From Arthrobacter sp. PAMC25564 (lineage in GTDB: Bacteria > Actinomycetota > Actinomycetes > Actinomycetales > Micrococcaceae), in assembly GCF_004798705.1 (NCBI RefSeq), contig NZ_CP039290.1, positions 496,001 to 560,000 on the forward strand: a DNA stretch of 64,000 bases. Reading direction: 5' to 3'. The translations under genes and the position numbers were made by a program. The notes beneath the pieces were generated by a model. That model searched no databases, was not told where the DNA came from, and saw only the letters and a list, made by a program, of their open reading frames with translations. Of the stretch, positions 29,364 to 38,420 are shown piece after piece (the stretch's first letter is position 1; every line of letters starts with the position of its first letter).

Positions 29364-30461
29364 TCAGACGGTCGGGATGAGGCGGCCTTCGGCGACGAGC
29401 TGGCGCTCGATCAGCCGCCGCACCCACATGCCGCCGGCGTCGATATTGAGGTTGTAGAACTCATAGTCCGGGTTGGCGTCGATGGCCTCCTGCTGGGCTT
29501 TGAGCATGGCCTCATCCTCGCCGAACACGCCGTGCACCCCGTTGCGCAGCTGGGTGGTGATGAGCTGGCTCTCCAGCCGGTAGTTGCGCATGAAGGCCCA
29601 AAAATAGTGGCAGGTCTTGGCGGTCTCCGGGGAAATGGTGTTCATGACGAAGCCGTTCACGCCCTGGCTGCGGTCACCTTCCGGGGCACCCGTGCCGGCC
29701 ATCGCGACGCCGACGTCGATGTTGATGGTCGACGGCGACTGGAAGGTGATGATCTGCCAGCGGTCCACCTTGCCGTCAAAACCGGGGAACTTGTCCCGCA
29801 TGTTCTTGAGCCAGAACGGCGGTGCATCGATGTCGAGCATCCAGCGGGACACAGTGACGGTGTTGCCATCCTGGGTCACGACGAAATCAGATTCGCTCAG
29901 CTCGTCCTGCCCGATCGAGGACGAGTGCACGAATTCCTCGTGGGTCAGGTCCATCAGGTTGTCCAGCACCAGCTGGTAGTTGCAGGGGGCGAAGATGGTC
30001 TCCCCGTCGCCGGCCCATTCGTCCGAGCTCATCTGGTGCATGTCCGGGATCAGGTCCGGATCTGCCCGGGTCGGATCGCCCAGCCACACCCAGAGGTAGC
30101 GGTAGCGCTCGACCACGGGGAAGGACGGCACGGTGGCGCTCGGGTTGACGGTTTCCTGCGCCGGCATGGAGACACAGCGGCCCGCGGAGTTGTAGACGAT
30201 GCCGTGGTAGGGGCACTGGATCTGGTCCTTGCCGAGCGTCTTACCCATGGACAGGGGTGCCAGCCGGTGCCAGCATGCGTCCGCGAGGGCCACGGCCCTG
30301 CCGTCCTCGGTGCGGTACAGGGCCAGGGGCCGGTCGGCGATCCGACGCGACATCGGCTTTCGGGTAACTTCATGGTCCCAGGCGGCCACGTACCAGGCAT
30401 TCAGCGGGTAGCCCAGCACTTTGTTGGTTGTCGAACTCATGGACTGCATCAGCGCGGTCAT
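29364..30461 (-). CDS. vanA: Vanillate O-demethylase oxygenase component (Rieske)
   Basis: A 365-residue Rieske non-heme iron oxygenase. The Rieske cluster ligands are CWH near residue 63 and CPYHG near residue 83. The mononuclear iron site is NLMDLTHEEFVH near residue 170. The GYPLNAWYVAAWDHEV start is typical of VanA. It demethylates vanillate to protocatechuate and formaldehyde with VanB. ATG 30461 has GGAAGGA. Two PadR-type palindromes and a promoter lie directly upstream, so control by the neighbouring PadR protein is likely. Confidence 0.92.
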   Translation of the reverse strand: MTALMQSMSSTTNKVLGYPLNAWYVAAWDHEVTRKPMSRRIADRPLALYRTEDGRAVALADACWHRLAPLSMGKTLGKDQIQCPYHGIVYNSAGRCVSMPAQETVNPSATVPSFPVVERYRYLWVWLGDPTRADPDLIPDMHQMSSDEWAGDGETIFAPCNYQLVLDNLMDLTHEEFVHSSSIGQDELSESDFVVTQDGNTVTVSRWMLDIDAPPFWLKNMRDKFPGFDGKVDRWQIITFQSPSTINIDVGVAMAGTGAPEGDRSQGVNGFVMNTISPETAKTCHYFWAFMRNYRLESQLITTQLRNGVHGVFGEDEAMLKAQQEAIDANPDYEFYNLNIDAGGMWVRRLIERQLVAEGRLIPTV

Positions 30462-30485
30462 GGTTATTCCTTCCCGTCACGCTAT

Positions 30486-30545
30486 ACCTATATACATAGG
30501 TAGTGGTCTGGATCACAGCATACCTATGTTGATAGTTAGTTGCAA
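30486..30545 (-). promoter_or_regulatory. vanA promoter with two PadR/VanR operator palindromes
   Basis: On the minus strand TTGCAA (30540-30545), 17 bp and TATGCT (30517-30522) form a good promoter. Operator 1 (30522-30537, ACCTAT-GTTG-ATAGTT) sits between the -35 and -10. Operator 2 (30486-30501, ACCTAT-ATAC-ATAGGT, perfect) lies about 36 bp downstream. The same design, with the same -10, recurs at the transporter promoter at 31.3 kb. Confidence 0.6.
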
Positions 30546-30589
30546 CCCTTCCCGATCCGCACGGAAAATGGCACAGGGCAGCGGGAATG

Positions 30590-30626
30590 CGAAAGGCCCG
30601 GACACCTTCGGTTTCCGGGCCTTTCG
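30590..30626 (-). terminator. Terminator of the PadR gene
   Basis: A perfect 12-bp inverted repeat, CGAAAGGCCCGG (30590-30601) and CCGGGCCTTTCG (30615-30626), with a 13-nt loop. It starts 4 bp after the PadR stop codon and separates that gene from the vanA promoter. Confidence 0.8.
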
Positions 30627-30630
30627 GCGA

Positions 30631-31212
30631 TCAGGATTCGAGTTTGTCAATCAACTCCAGGCCTCTTTGGGCCCATGCTATCTCCGCCTTGGCGCGGTCA
30701 ATCATGCCTTCGTAGGTGAAGATCTTATACCCGGCAATCTTGGCCCGATCCACTTCGGGTGCCGATTCGAGGCGCCTTGCCAGGATGGGGTTGCTGCGGT
30801 CCTCCAGTGCCTCGATCATCTCCTGCCATTGCCGTGCACGGGAGGAGTGGTACGCCATGTGAGCGCGCATCTGGGCCCGCGCCGCCTCGGGTTCGGCCCA
30901 CTCCAGGTAAGCCGCCTTGAGGTGGATCGGGTCGCGCTCCCGCGCATAGTCCAGGGTGGTGTTCATCCAGGCCCGGAAAGCCTCGACCCCTTCCGGGGTG
31001 ATGTGGTAACGCTTTTTCTTGCCCTTTTTACCCCAGGGCTCCTCGACACCACGGAGGAGTCCATCCTTTTCCATCCGGCGGAGCTCGGGGTAGATCTGAG
31101 AATCCGGGGCATGCCAGACGTAGCCGACAGACTGTTCGAAGTGCTTGAAAACGTCATAGCCCGTCAGGGGTTGGGACGTCAGCAATGCAAGTAGGGCGTA
31201 ACGCAGACTCAC
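30631..31212 (-). CDS. vanR: PadR-family regulator, probable VanR repressor
   Basis: A 193-residue protein. The PadR winged helix fills residues 1-90 (LLALLTSQPLTGYDVFKHF, then IYPELRRMEKDGLL), and a C-terminal dimerisation helix bundle (Vir_act_alpha_C) follows. The start is GTG 31212. In Corynebacterium a PadR-type VanR represses vanABK and is released by vanillate; the same gene set surrounds this protein. Four matching palindromes, two at vanA and two at the divergent transporter promoter, support its being the local repressor. Confidence 0.85.
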   Translation of the reverse strand: MSLRYALLALLTSQPLTGYDVFKHFEQSVGYVWHAPDSQIYPELRRMEKDGLLRGVEEPWGKKGKKKRYHITPEGVEAFRAWMNTTLDYARERDPIHLKAAYLEWAEPEAARAQMRAHMAYHSSRARQWQEMIEALEDRSNPILARRLESAPEVDRAKIAGYKIFTYEGMIDRAKAEIAWAQRGLELIDKLES

Positions 31213-31291
31213 CTGCCACCGATCCTCTCCGTCAGGGCGCCGCGGTGCCGATGCCTTTCGGCAGGACCGGACGCAGCCTCCATTAAACCCC

Positions 31292-31359
31292 TTGTCAACT
31301 ATCTACATTCATAGTTATGCTGTGTCTCGCGCCACATATAACTATCAGTATAGATAGTT
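31292..31359 (+). promoter_or_regulatory. AAHS-transporter promoter with two PadR/VanR operator palindromes
   Basis: TTGTCA (31292-31297) and TATGCT (31316-31321) form a promoter with an 18-bp spacer. Operator 1 (31297-31316, AACTAT-N8-ATAGTT) fills the spacer. Operator 2 (31340-31359, AACTATC-N6-GATAGTT) lies about 43 bp downstream. The region also serves the divergent PadR gene, so autoregulation is likely. Confidence 0.6.
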
Positions 31360-31482
31360 TGCCCTGCTGCCGCTCCTTCAACGATGAGGTCCGGCCGCTG
31401 GCTCCGGAAAGCCACACCTCCCCTTCCGTACCCGCAGTTAAGCATCCGCCCGGACCGCCCGAGGCCTCCAGAAAGTAGTCCC

Positions 31483-32826
31483 ATGCAACTCCAAGAACGC
31501 ATCGACGCGTCACGCATGTCCCTGTACCAATGGTTGATTGTGGGACTGTGCATCGTCCTCAATGCCCTTGACGGCTTCGACGTCCTGGCCATGGCCTTCA
31601 CAGCCAACAGCGTCACCCGCGAATTCGGCCTCAGCGGCGCAGAACTTGGCATTCTGCTCAGCGCCGGACTGGTCGGCATGGCCATCGGCTCGCTGGGCTT
31701 GGCCCCCTTCGCCGACCTTATCGGACGCCGGCCCATGGTTCTGGTCTCCGTCGGTCTCGCCACCACCGGGATGCTGCTGGCTTCCCTGTCGCATTCCGCC
31801 GTTGAACTCGGGATCTGGCGCGTGGTCACGGGCCTCGGCATCGGCGGGATCCTCGCCTGCACCAATGTGATCGCCAGCGAGTACTCGTCAAAGCGTTGGC
31901 GTGGGCTGGCCATCAGCATTTACACCGCCGGCTACGGCATCGGGGCGACCTTGGGCGGCACTGCTGCGGTGACCCTGCAGGCAAGCTTCGGCTGGCGCTC
32001 GGTCTTCCTGTTCGGTGGCATCTGCACAGCCGCCACCTTCGTCCTGCTGGCGGTCCTGCTGCCCGAGTCCGTGGACTTCCTGGCCACCCGCCGTCCCCGC
32101 AATGTCCTTGATCGCCTCAACAAGATCGCCCGCAAGATCGGACAGCCGGCCGTGACGGAGCTCCCCGCAGCCGCCGTCAAGGCGGACCGCGAGAACAAAC
32201 TCTCCGAACTGTTCACGGCAGGCAACCGCCGCTCCACGTGGCTCGTCTGGCTGGCCTTCTTTGCCACTATGTTCGGCTTCTACTTCGTGAACAGCTGGAC
32301 GCCGCGGCTCCTCGTCACGGCCGGTATGACCGAGAGCCAGGGAGTCGTCGGTGGGCTGATGCTGACCCTCGGCGGCACCTTTGGGTCCCTGCTCTACGGC
32401 CTGCTAACCATCCGCTGGAACAGCCGGAAGGTGATGATCGCCTTTGCTGTCCTGTCCGCCGCCACCATGGTGATGTTCATTTCCACCGCGGGCGTCCTCG
32501 CCCTCGCCTTCGTGGCCGGCGGCGTGGTGGGCATGCTGATCAACGGCTGCATCGCGGGCATGTACACCATCACCCCGGCGCTCTACGGCGCGTCCGTGCG
32601 GAGCACCGGCGTGGGCTGGGCAATCGGGATCGGACGGGTTGGCGCGATCGTCGCCCCGTTGATGACCGGCGCCCTGCTTGATGCGCACTGGACGGCTTCC
32701 ATGCTCTACATGGGTGTCGGCGTCGTGGTCCTCGTGGCCGGTGCCGCCGTGGCCGCCATGCGGCCGGCCGCCCCGGAGGCGCGGTCAAGCGCCGAAGTAC
32801 AGGAGAAGCTGACGACGGCGGTCTGA
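31483..32826 (+). CDS. MFS aromatic acid transporter (AAHS family, VanK/PcaK-like)
   Basis: About 447 residues from ATG 31483 (MQLQERIDASRMS); the frame is open to 31384 but that part covers the promoter. The AAHS signature NALDGFDVLAMAFTA is in helix 1 and PFADLIGRRPMVL in loop 2-3, with 12 predicted helices. Its place in the van locus, with the VanR-type operators, makes it a probable vanillate or protocatechuate importer. It is a second AAHS protein in the window, separate from the one beside catB. Confidence 0.88.
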   Translation: MQLQERIDASRMSLYQWLIVGLCIVLNALDGFDVLAMAFTANSVTREFGLSGAELGILLSAGLVGMAIGSLGLAPFADLIGRRPMVLVSVGLATTGMLLASLSHSAVELGIWRVVTGLGIGGILACTNVIASEYSSKRWRGLAISIYTAGYGIGATLGGTAAVTLQASFGWRSVFLFGGICTAATFVLLAVLLPESVDFLATRRPRNVLDRLNKIARKIGQPAVTELPAAAVKADRENKLSELFTAGNRRSTWLVWLAFFATMFGFYFVNSWTPRLLVTAGMTESQGVVGGLMLTLGGTFGSLLYGLLTIRWNSRKVMIAFAVLSAATMVMFISTAGVLALAFVAGGVVGMLINGCIAGMYTITPALYGASVRSTGVGWAIGIGRVGAIVAPLMTGALLDAHWTASMLYMGVGVVVLVAGAAVAAMRPAAPEARSSAEVQEKLTTAV

Positions 32827-32912
32827 CGCGGCAGGCCTGCCGCGAGCGCGAAACCGCCGGAAGCGTGCCGGATCGCCGGAAAATTACGGCGAATTCGCAG
32901 GATTCCGGCGAT
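32827..32912. repeat. Perfect palindrome and inverted repeat downstream of the transporter
   Basis: Bases 32827-32844 are an 18-bp perfect palindrome without a loop (CGCGGCAGG/CCTGCCGCG), starting right after the stop codon. A second inverted repeat follows: ATCGCCGGAA (32872-32881) and TTCCGGCGAT (32903-32912), loop 21 nt. They lie between two convergent genes, so a role in 3' end formation is plausible. Confidence 0.5.
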
Positions 32913-32949
32913 TTCGGCGTCGGGACCGGCCAGCACCCCGGGCCGGGGG

Positions 32950-33483
32950 CTAGCGCCGTTCGTAGATTCCGGTCAGCGTCGACTTGGCCAGCGTGTGCGG
33001 GCCGAGCTTCGCTTCCAGCTTCGCCGGGGAGGCGCCGGCGTCGAGCCCGGACTGCGCAACATCCAGGGCATGGACGGTGACGATGTAACGGTGCGGCCCG
33101 TGGCCCTTGGGCGGCGCGGCCCCCAGATAGCCGGCCGACCCGCCGTCGTTCCTCAACTGGAAGGCGCCCCGCGGCAGGCCGCCGCCGTGCCGGGAACCCG
33201 CGCCCGCCGCCAAGGAGGTGACGTCCGCGGGGATGTCCAGCACGGCCCAGTGCCAGAATCCGCCGTGGCCCGGGGCGTCCGGATCAAACATGGTGACGGC
33301 ATAGCTCCTGGTGCCGGCGGGGGCGCCGCGCCAGCTCAGTTGTGGCGATTCGTCGCTGCCGCCGGGTCCGGTCGCGGCGCCGCGTTGCGCGGCCGGGAGG
33401 GTCTGCCCGTCGTCGAACGATTCGCTGCCCAGTGTAAAGGCAGAGTTGCCGTGCCGGGCTTCGTGGGGATCACGGGTTGTCAT
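32950..33483 (-). CDS. YbhB/YbcL-type PEBP (Raf kinase inhibitor-like) protein
   Basis: A 177-residue protein from ATG 33483, where the upstream gene's stop overlaps it by 4 bp (ATGA). The PEBP ligand-site block DPDAPGHGGFWHWAVLDIP lies near residues 65-85 and GPHRYIVTVHALD near residue 130. These soluble proteins bind anions or phospholipid heads; the physiological role in bacteria is unclear. Its translational coupling to a sugar kinase is noted but unexplained. Confidence 0.9.
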   Translation of the reverse strand: MTTRDPHEARHGNSAFTLGSESFDDGQTLPAAQRGAATGPGGSDESPQLSWRGAPAGTRSYAVTMFDPDAPGHGGFWHWAVLDIPADVTSLAAGAGSRHGGGLPRGAFQLRNDGGSAGYLGAAPPKGHGPHRYIVTVHALDVAQSGLDAGASPAKLEAKLGPHTLAKSTLTGIYERR

Positions 33484-34463
33484 GGCTGCCTTTCCCTTGC
33501 AGTTGAGGCCGGCAGGGGCGCACCGGCCTCCGCCAGCTTCAGTTCCTCCCGGGTGGGCGGGTTCGCGCCGGCGCGGGACACGGTCGCCGCCGCCGCGGCG
33601 GCCGCGTGCGCCAGGAGTTCGCGCATCGAGCCGGCGGACAATTCGCGGAGGGCCTTGCGGTTCTGTGCACCGTCCAGGCCCCGGTCCACCACGCCGGACA
33701 GCAGCGCGGCCATAAAGGAGTCCCCGGCACCGACGGTGTCCGCCACGGTCACCGCGGGGGCGGGGAAGTGCGCTTCGCCGGCGGCATTGACGCCCCAGGG
33801 GCCCTCGGCGCCGCGGGTCACCACGACCATCGCCGGGCCTTCCGCGCCGCCCAGCGCGAGCCAGCGGCGCGCCGAGTCGAGCGGATCCACTCCGGGGTAC
33901 AGCCATTCAAGGTCCTCGTCGGAGGCCTTCACGATGTCCGCCAGGGCGACGAATTTCTCCGCCTGTCCGCGCGCGTAGTCCACATCGGCGATGATGCTCG
34001 GCCGGCAGTTTGGATCGAAACTGACCGTCGTTGAAGGATGGGCATGTTCGACGGCGGCCAGCACCGCGGCGGCGCCGGGCGCCAGCATGGTGGCAATCGA
34101 TCCGGTGTGCAGCAGGGTGGTGCCCTGCAGCAGGAAGGGCAGCCGCTCCGCCAAGCCGGGCAGCTCCCAGGCGAGGTCGAACGTATAGCTGGCGGCGCCG
34201 TCGTCGCCGATCTGCGCGGTGGCCACGGAGGTGGGTAGTCCGTCCGGGGCCACGGGCAGCAGCACGGAGCTGGATTTAAGGTGGGCGGCGAGGGATTCAC
34301 CGTAGGCGTCCCGCCCGTAGCGGCCGACGAACTGCACCGGGTGGTCCAGCCTGGCCAGCCCCACCGCCACGTTCAGGGGGCTGCCGCCGACATGGGCCTG
34401 GGTCCCGGAGGAGCGCTGGACGACATCGACCAGGCCCTCGCCAATAACTGTGAGCATGCTCAT
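33480..34463 (-). CDS. PfkB-family carbohydrate kinase (fructokinase-like)
   Basis: About 327 residues from ATG 34463; the upstream open frame to 34526 is unlikely. It has the N-terminal signature HVGGSPLNVAVGLARL and the C-terminal PfkB motif VTVADTVGAGDSFMAALL with the catalytic Asp in GAGD. Length fits the ribokinase superfamily. The substrate could be fructose, ribose or a related sugar and is not resolvable here. It overlaps the PEBP gene by 4 bp. Confidence 0.9.
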   Translation of the reverse strand: MSMLTVIGEGLVDVVQRSSGTQAHVGGSPLNVAVGLARLDHPVQFVGRYGRDAYGESLAAHLKSSSVLLPVAPDGLPTSVATAQIGDDGAASYTFDLAWELPGLAERLPFLLQGTTLLHTGSIATMLAPGAAAVLAAVEHAHPSTTVSFDPNCRPSIIADVDYARGQAEKFVALADIVKASDEDLEWLYPGVDPLDSARRWLALGGAEGPAMVVVTRGAEGPWGVNAAGEAHFPAPAVTVADTVGAGDSFMAALLSGVVDRGLDGAQNRKALRELSAGSMRELLAHAAAAAAATVSRAGANPPTREELKLAEAGAPLPASTARERQP

Positions 34464-34531
34464 ACTCTGCCAGAGAACGCAGCCCGGCGCCCCTGTTTTG
34501 CGGCGTCCGATTGACGGACCCGGCATGCCGC

Positions 34532-35896
34532 TCAGCCGGGGAGGGGGCGGGACGTGTCCATCCGTATCCCGGCGGCCTCGGCATCCCGGTACCTCGCATC
34601 GATGAGGACCACGTCCTTGCCGGCGCGCTGCAGCAGGCTGGCGGCGATGCCGGCCCGGTAACCGGATGCGCAGTGGATCCAGAGTTTTCCGGCCGGGATG
34701 TCCGTCAGGCGCAGCAGGAGTTCGTGCAGCGGGACATTCACCGCACCGGCCACCCGCGACTTGGCGTATTCGTCGGCGCGCCGCACGTCCAGGACGGTGT
34801 CTGCGCCGGCCCGGCCCGCCAGCACCTCATCCCAGCCCACGCGGGGGTAGGAGGCCAGGGCGGACTCCGGGGCCAGGGCGTGCGGATCCGTACCGACGGC
34901 GGCATCCGGGGATTCGATGCCGATGCGGGTGAGGTCCCGGATGGCGTGTTCGACGTCCCCGTGCGAGCCGACGAGGGTGAGCTTCTCACCCCATGGCATC
35001 ACCCAGCCCAGGTAGGTGCTGAAGCTGTTCCCGTATTCGAAGCTCACGCTGCCCTGGAGGTGGTTGCTGGCGAACGCCACGCGGTGGCGCAGATCCACCA
35101 CCCACTCCCCGTCGTGGAGGCGCCGGGCGAGCTCCGCGGCGTCGAGCGACTCCGCCACGGCCAGCACCGCCGGGCCGGGGCCCTGTGCGTTGGCGACGCC
35201 CATGTGCGCGTAGTACGAGGGGTAGGCCGTGAGGTTGGCAATGAGTTCGCGGACGAAGTGCTCCTCGTCCGGGTCCGTCAGGGCATGGTTCGCGGTCAGC
35301 TGCTCGCCGATCGTGGAGGATCCGGCGCCGGACGCCGGCCCGGACGAGCAGAACGAGCCGAAGCCATGCGTCGGGAACAGCGCGGCGTCGTGCCCGGCCT
35401 GGGCAACGAGGCGCCGTACCGAGGCGTACTGGTCGTGGGTGAGGCCGACCGTGTCCTCCGCTGCGACGAGGTCGGTCCGGCCGACGGATCCGTACAGCAG
35501 GCTTCCGCCGGAGAAGACGGCCTGCCTCCCGCCGTCGTCGACGATGAAGGACAGGTGCGTGTGGGTGTGGCCGGGGGTGGCGACGGCCCTGACCGTCAGC
35601 GAGCCCACCCTGACGGTCTGGCCGTCGGTGATGGGCTGGCGATCGAACGTCACCGGGTCCGCGGCGTTCACGAGGTACTGCGCGCCGTGCGCCTTGGCCA
35701 GCTCCAGGCCGCCGGTGATGTAGTCGTTGTGGACGTGCGTCTCAGCCACGTGCGTGATGACGACGCCGGCTTCCCTGGCCGCGGCTTCGACGCGGTCGGT
35801 GTCCCGCTGCGGGTCGATGACCAGCGCCACCGAGCCGTCGTGGACCAGATAGCTCCGGTCCCCCAACTGGGGAGTTTCGATCACGATGACGTCCAT
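34532..35896 (-). CDS. MBL-fold hydrolase fused to two rhodanese domains
   Basis: About 454 residues from ATG 35896 (MDVIVIETPQLGDR); ATGs at 35905 and 35908 are also in frame. Residues 1-200 form a persulfide-dioxygenase-like MBL domain with H54, H56, D58, H110 and H177. The usual metal Asp of GDxL is Gly here (FSGGSLL, residue 131). A rhodanese domain without an active Cys follows (about 250-330), then a second with HCASGYRAG (active Cys, about 420). It probably acts on sulfane sulfur or persulfides. Confidence 0.85.
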   Translation of the reverse strand: MDVIVIETPQLGDRSYLVHDGSVALVIDPQRDTDRVEAAAREAGVVITHVAETHVHNDYITGGLELAKAHGAQYLVNAADPVTFDRQPITDGQTVRVGSLTVRAVATPGHTHTHLSFIVDDGGRQAVFSGGSLLYGSVGRTDLVAAEDTVGLTHDQYASVRRLVAQAGHDAALFPTHGFGSFCSSGPASGAGSSTIGEQLTANHALTDPDEEHFVRELIANLTAYPSYYAHMGVANAQGPGPAVLAVAESLDAAELARRLHDGEWVVDLRHRVAFASNHLQGSVSFEYGNSFSTYLGWVMPWGEKLTLVGSHGDVEHAIRDLTRIGIESPDAAVGTDPHALAPESALASYPRVGWDEVLAGRAGADTVLDVRRADEYAKSRVAGAVNVPLHELLLRLTDIPAGKLWIHCASGYRAGIAASLLQRAGKDVVLIDARYRDAEAAGIRMDTSRPLPG

Positions 35897-35963
35897 GGTT
35901 CCCATCATGGCCCCTGGGCGTGCGAAATCAAGCCGGTCGGCGGGGCCGGGGCCGCCCGGCTGG

Positions 35964-37343
35964 CTAGGGCTGGCGATGCTGGCCCGCGGCGCCGTCCTGC
36001 TGGTATGCGTCCTGCTGGTAGAGGTCCGGGATGCCGTCGTGGTCCGAATCGACCTTTTCCTCTTCCTCTGCCCGGCGGTACTGGCGGTTCCGGGTCCGCA
36101 GCACCGCGGTGGCCAGCAGCGCCGCCAGCAGCGATGCCACCAGGATCGCGACCTTCGCGTGGTCATCGTGGACGCTGCCCTGGCCGAAGCTCAGCTCGGC
36201 GACGAGCAGGGACACGGTGAAACCGATGCCCGCCAGGATGGAGACCCCGAAGATATCGATCCATTTGAAGGACGCATCCAGCCGTGCCCTGGTGGCCTTG
36301 GTAAGAAGCCAGGTCGTCCCAAGGATCCCTGCCGGCTTGCCCAGCACCAGGGCCAGGATGATGCCCACCGCCACCGGATCGGTCAGCGCCGAGCCGAGTC
36401 CCTCCCAGCCACCCACCGCGACGCCGGCGGAGAAGAAGGCGAAGACCGGAACGGCCACCCCGGCGGAAATCGGGCGGAAGCGGTGTTCAAAAATTTCGGC
36501 CAGGCCCGGCCCGGCCTCGGGGCCGCCGCTGGCCCGGGAGCGGATCACCGGGATCGCGAAGCCGAGCAGGACGCCGGCCACCGTGGCGTGGATGCCCGAG
36601 GAGTGTACGAGCGCCCAGGTTGCGATGCCGAGGGGCAGCAGGATCAGCCATGCGGCCATGGGGTGGGTGCCGAAGAAGCGCCGGTACTTCTGCGCCAGGA
36701 AGGTATAGAGGCCCAGCGGGATGAGCGCCAGCAGCAGCGGCAGGGGCTGAAGGTTGCTGGAGTAGAAGACCGCGATGATGCAGATGGCCAGGAGGTCGTC
36801 CACCACTGCGAGGGTGAGCAGGAAGATCCGCAGGGCGCTGGGCAGGTGCGAGCCCACGATCGCCAGCACCGCGACGGCGAAGGCGATATCGGTGGCGGTG
36901 GGGATGGCCCAGCCCCGCAGGGTCTCCGGGCTGGCGAGGTTGACCAGGGCGAAGATCAGGGCGGGAACGATGACGCCGCCCACCGCCGCGGCGACGGGCA
37001 CGACCGATTTGCTCGGCTGCCGCAGGTCGCCCGCGATGAACTCCCGTTTGAGCTCGAGCCCGACGAGGAAGAAGAAGATGGCCAGCAGTCCGTCGGAAGC
37101 CCACGCCGCCAGGCTCAGCTCAAGGTGCCAGGGTGCGTAGCCAATCCGGAAGTCCCGGAGCGCAAAGTAGCTGCCCGAGGCCGGAGAGTTGGCCCAGATG
37201 AGGGCGATCACGGCGGCCGCGACCAGCAGGGCGCCGCCCACCGTTTCCTTGCGCAGGATTTCCCCGATCCGCAGCGATTCGGCGTAGCTGCCGCGGCCAA
37301 AGACGGTGAAACGCGGCGGGACGGGAGGAGGCGTGGCGCTCAT
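35964..37343 (-). CDS. nhaA: Na+/H+ antiporter NhaA
   Basis: A 459-residue protein with about 12 helices and the NhaA ion-binding blocks [16 protein letters not shown] and [10 protein letters not shown] (the two-Asp site). It would expel Na+ in exchange for protons. The tail after about residue 425 is unusual: EEEEK followed by D-S-D-H-D-G-I-P-D, a Ca2+-binding loop pattern seen in thrombospondin type-3/EF-like repeats. A duplicated YQQD unit follows. ATG 37343 has AGGA. It is 87 bp downstream of an alpha/beta hydrolase. Confidence 0.93.
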   Translation of the reverse strand: MSATPPPVPPRFTVFGRGSYAESLRIGEILRKETVGGALLVAAAVIALIWANSPASGSYFALRDFRIGYAPWHLELSLAAWASDGLLAIFFFLVGLELKREFIAGDLRQPSKSVVPVAAAVGGVIVPALIFALVNLASPETLRGWAIPTATDIAFAVAVLAIVGSHLPSALRIFLLTLAVVDDLLAICIIAVFYSSNLQPLPLLLALIPLGLYTFLAQKYRRFFGTHPMAAWLILLPLGIATWALVHSSGIHATVAGVLLGFAIPVIRSRASGGPEAGPGLAEIFEHRFRPISAGVAVPVFAFFSAGVAVGGWEGLGSALTDPVAVGIILALVLGKPAGILGTTWLLTKATRARLDASFKWIDIFGVSILAGIGFTVSLLVAELSFGQGSVHDDHAKVAILVASLLAALLATAVLRTRNRQYRRAEEEEKVDSDHDGIPDLYQQDAYQQDGAAGQHRQP

Positions 37344-37430
37344 GGGGTCCTAAAAGTTGGGTCGACTGAACTATGCCGACCAGACTTCCCGGCGCACCTG
37401 TTGCTAGTCTATCCGCAAACGGGCCGGGGC

Positions 37431-38219
37431 TCAGCCGAGCAGTTGCTGGACGAGTTCGCGGCACTTCCGGTAGGCGGCGGCCTTCGGATCGATCAGGGCA
37501 AAGTGATCACCGGGGATCTTCAGCAATTGGACCGGGGAGCCGGCAGCCTTCGCCGCTGCGGCATACGACTCGGACTGGCTCACCGGGACGGTGTCATCCT
37601 CTGTGCCGTGAACGGCATAGACCGGAACCCCCAACGGCACGGCGCTCATCGGGTCCGTGTATTTATGCCTTTTGGGGTATTTCTCGGAGGATCCTCCGAG
37701 CAGGTTGCTGACGGCGCCGTTGCTGAGGTTGAGCCGCTCGGCGGCCGCCAGGTTGAGCACCCCGGACTGGCTCACGACGCCGGTGAGCTGCACCGCGCCG
37801 CCGTCGAGGTTTCGCAGCAGCTGGCGGTCCGCCTCCGGGGCGCCGAGCCGGTCCAGCCGGCTGCGTCCCGCCGCCCAGACGGCCAGATGGCCGCCGGCGG
37901 AGTGCCCCAGCGCAACGACGCGCTCCAGGCCGAGGCCGTGCTCGGCCGCTACGTCGCGAAGCTTGTCGATGCCGGCCAGCACATCCGCAAAGGTGTTCGG
38001 CCAGCCGCCTCCGTTGCCGGCGCGCCGGTATTCCAGGTTCCAGGCAGCCATGCCGTGCGCCGCGAGGTCCTTGGCCAGCGGCTCTCCGAGTTCGGCGCCA
38101 TACTGTGAACGCCAGTAGCCGCCGTGGATGACGACGACAATGCCCTTGGGCGCGGTTTCCGGCAGGAACAGCTCACCCCATTGGCTGGGATCATCCCCGT
38201 AGTGGTACTTGTGCCGCAT
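37431..38219 (-). CDS. Alpha/beta hydrolase (kynurenine formamidase-like esterase)
   Basis: About 262 residues from ATG 38219, served by GAGGAGG at 8-bp spacing. It has the oxyanion HGGYW motif near residue 33, the nucleophile elbow GHSAGG near residue 106 and the C-terminal Asp/His (HGTEDDTVP, GDHFALID). These features fit esterase/KynB-like BD-FAE hydrolases. No tryptophan catabolism genes are nearby, so the substrate is open. Confidence 0.85.
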   Translation of the reverse strand: MRHKYHYGDDPSQWGELFLPETAPKGIVVVIHGGYWRSQYGAELGEPLAKDLAAHGMAAWNLEYRRAGNGGGWPNTFADVLAGIDKLRDVAAEHGLGLERVVALGHSAGGHLAVWAAGRSRLDRLGAPEADRQLLRNLDGGAVQLTGVVSQSGVLNLAAAERLNLSNGAVSNLLGGSSEKYPKRHKYTDPMSAVPLGVPVYAVHGTEDDTVPVSQSESYAAAAKAAGSPVQLLKIPGDHFALIDPKAAAYRKCRELVQQLLG

Positions 38220-38270
38220 CACTGTGTCCTCCTCGGGGCCCGGTTATGAGCCGGCGGAGACTGTCCCCAG

Positions 38271-38298
38271 TGTCACCGCCGCTGCGGCTGCGGTGACA
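38271..38298. repeat. Inverted repeat upstream of the hydrolase
   Basis: TGTCACCGC (38271-38279) pairs perfectly with GCGGTGACA (38290-38298) around a 10-nt GC-rich loop. It lies in the 200-bp divergent gap between the hydrolase and the RelA/SpoT gene, which otherwise holds only promoters. It could be a regulator site for either gene. Confidence 0.4.
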
Positions 38299-38420
38299 GG
38301 CCGACGCCGCACGTGAGCCATGTGCTGAGCCTACCTTGGGCGCCGCGCGGCACCGCGTAGGGCAACGGCGGGCGGGGGTGTCACCCGGCCGCCGTCGTAG
38401 CTGCGCCGTAAGCTAATCGC

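Noticed and set aside
35886..38108. A 740-codon plus-strand open frame antisense to nhaA and the hydrolase
   Set aside because: Composition is an artefact of high-GC third-position bias; no domain is visible and the minus-strand genes are unmistakable.
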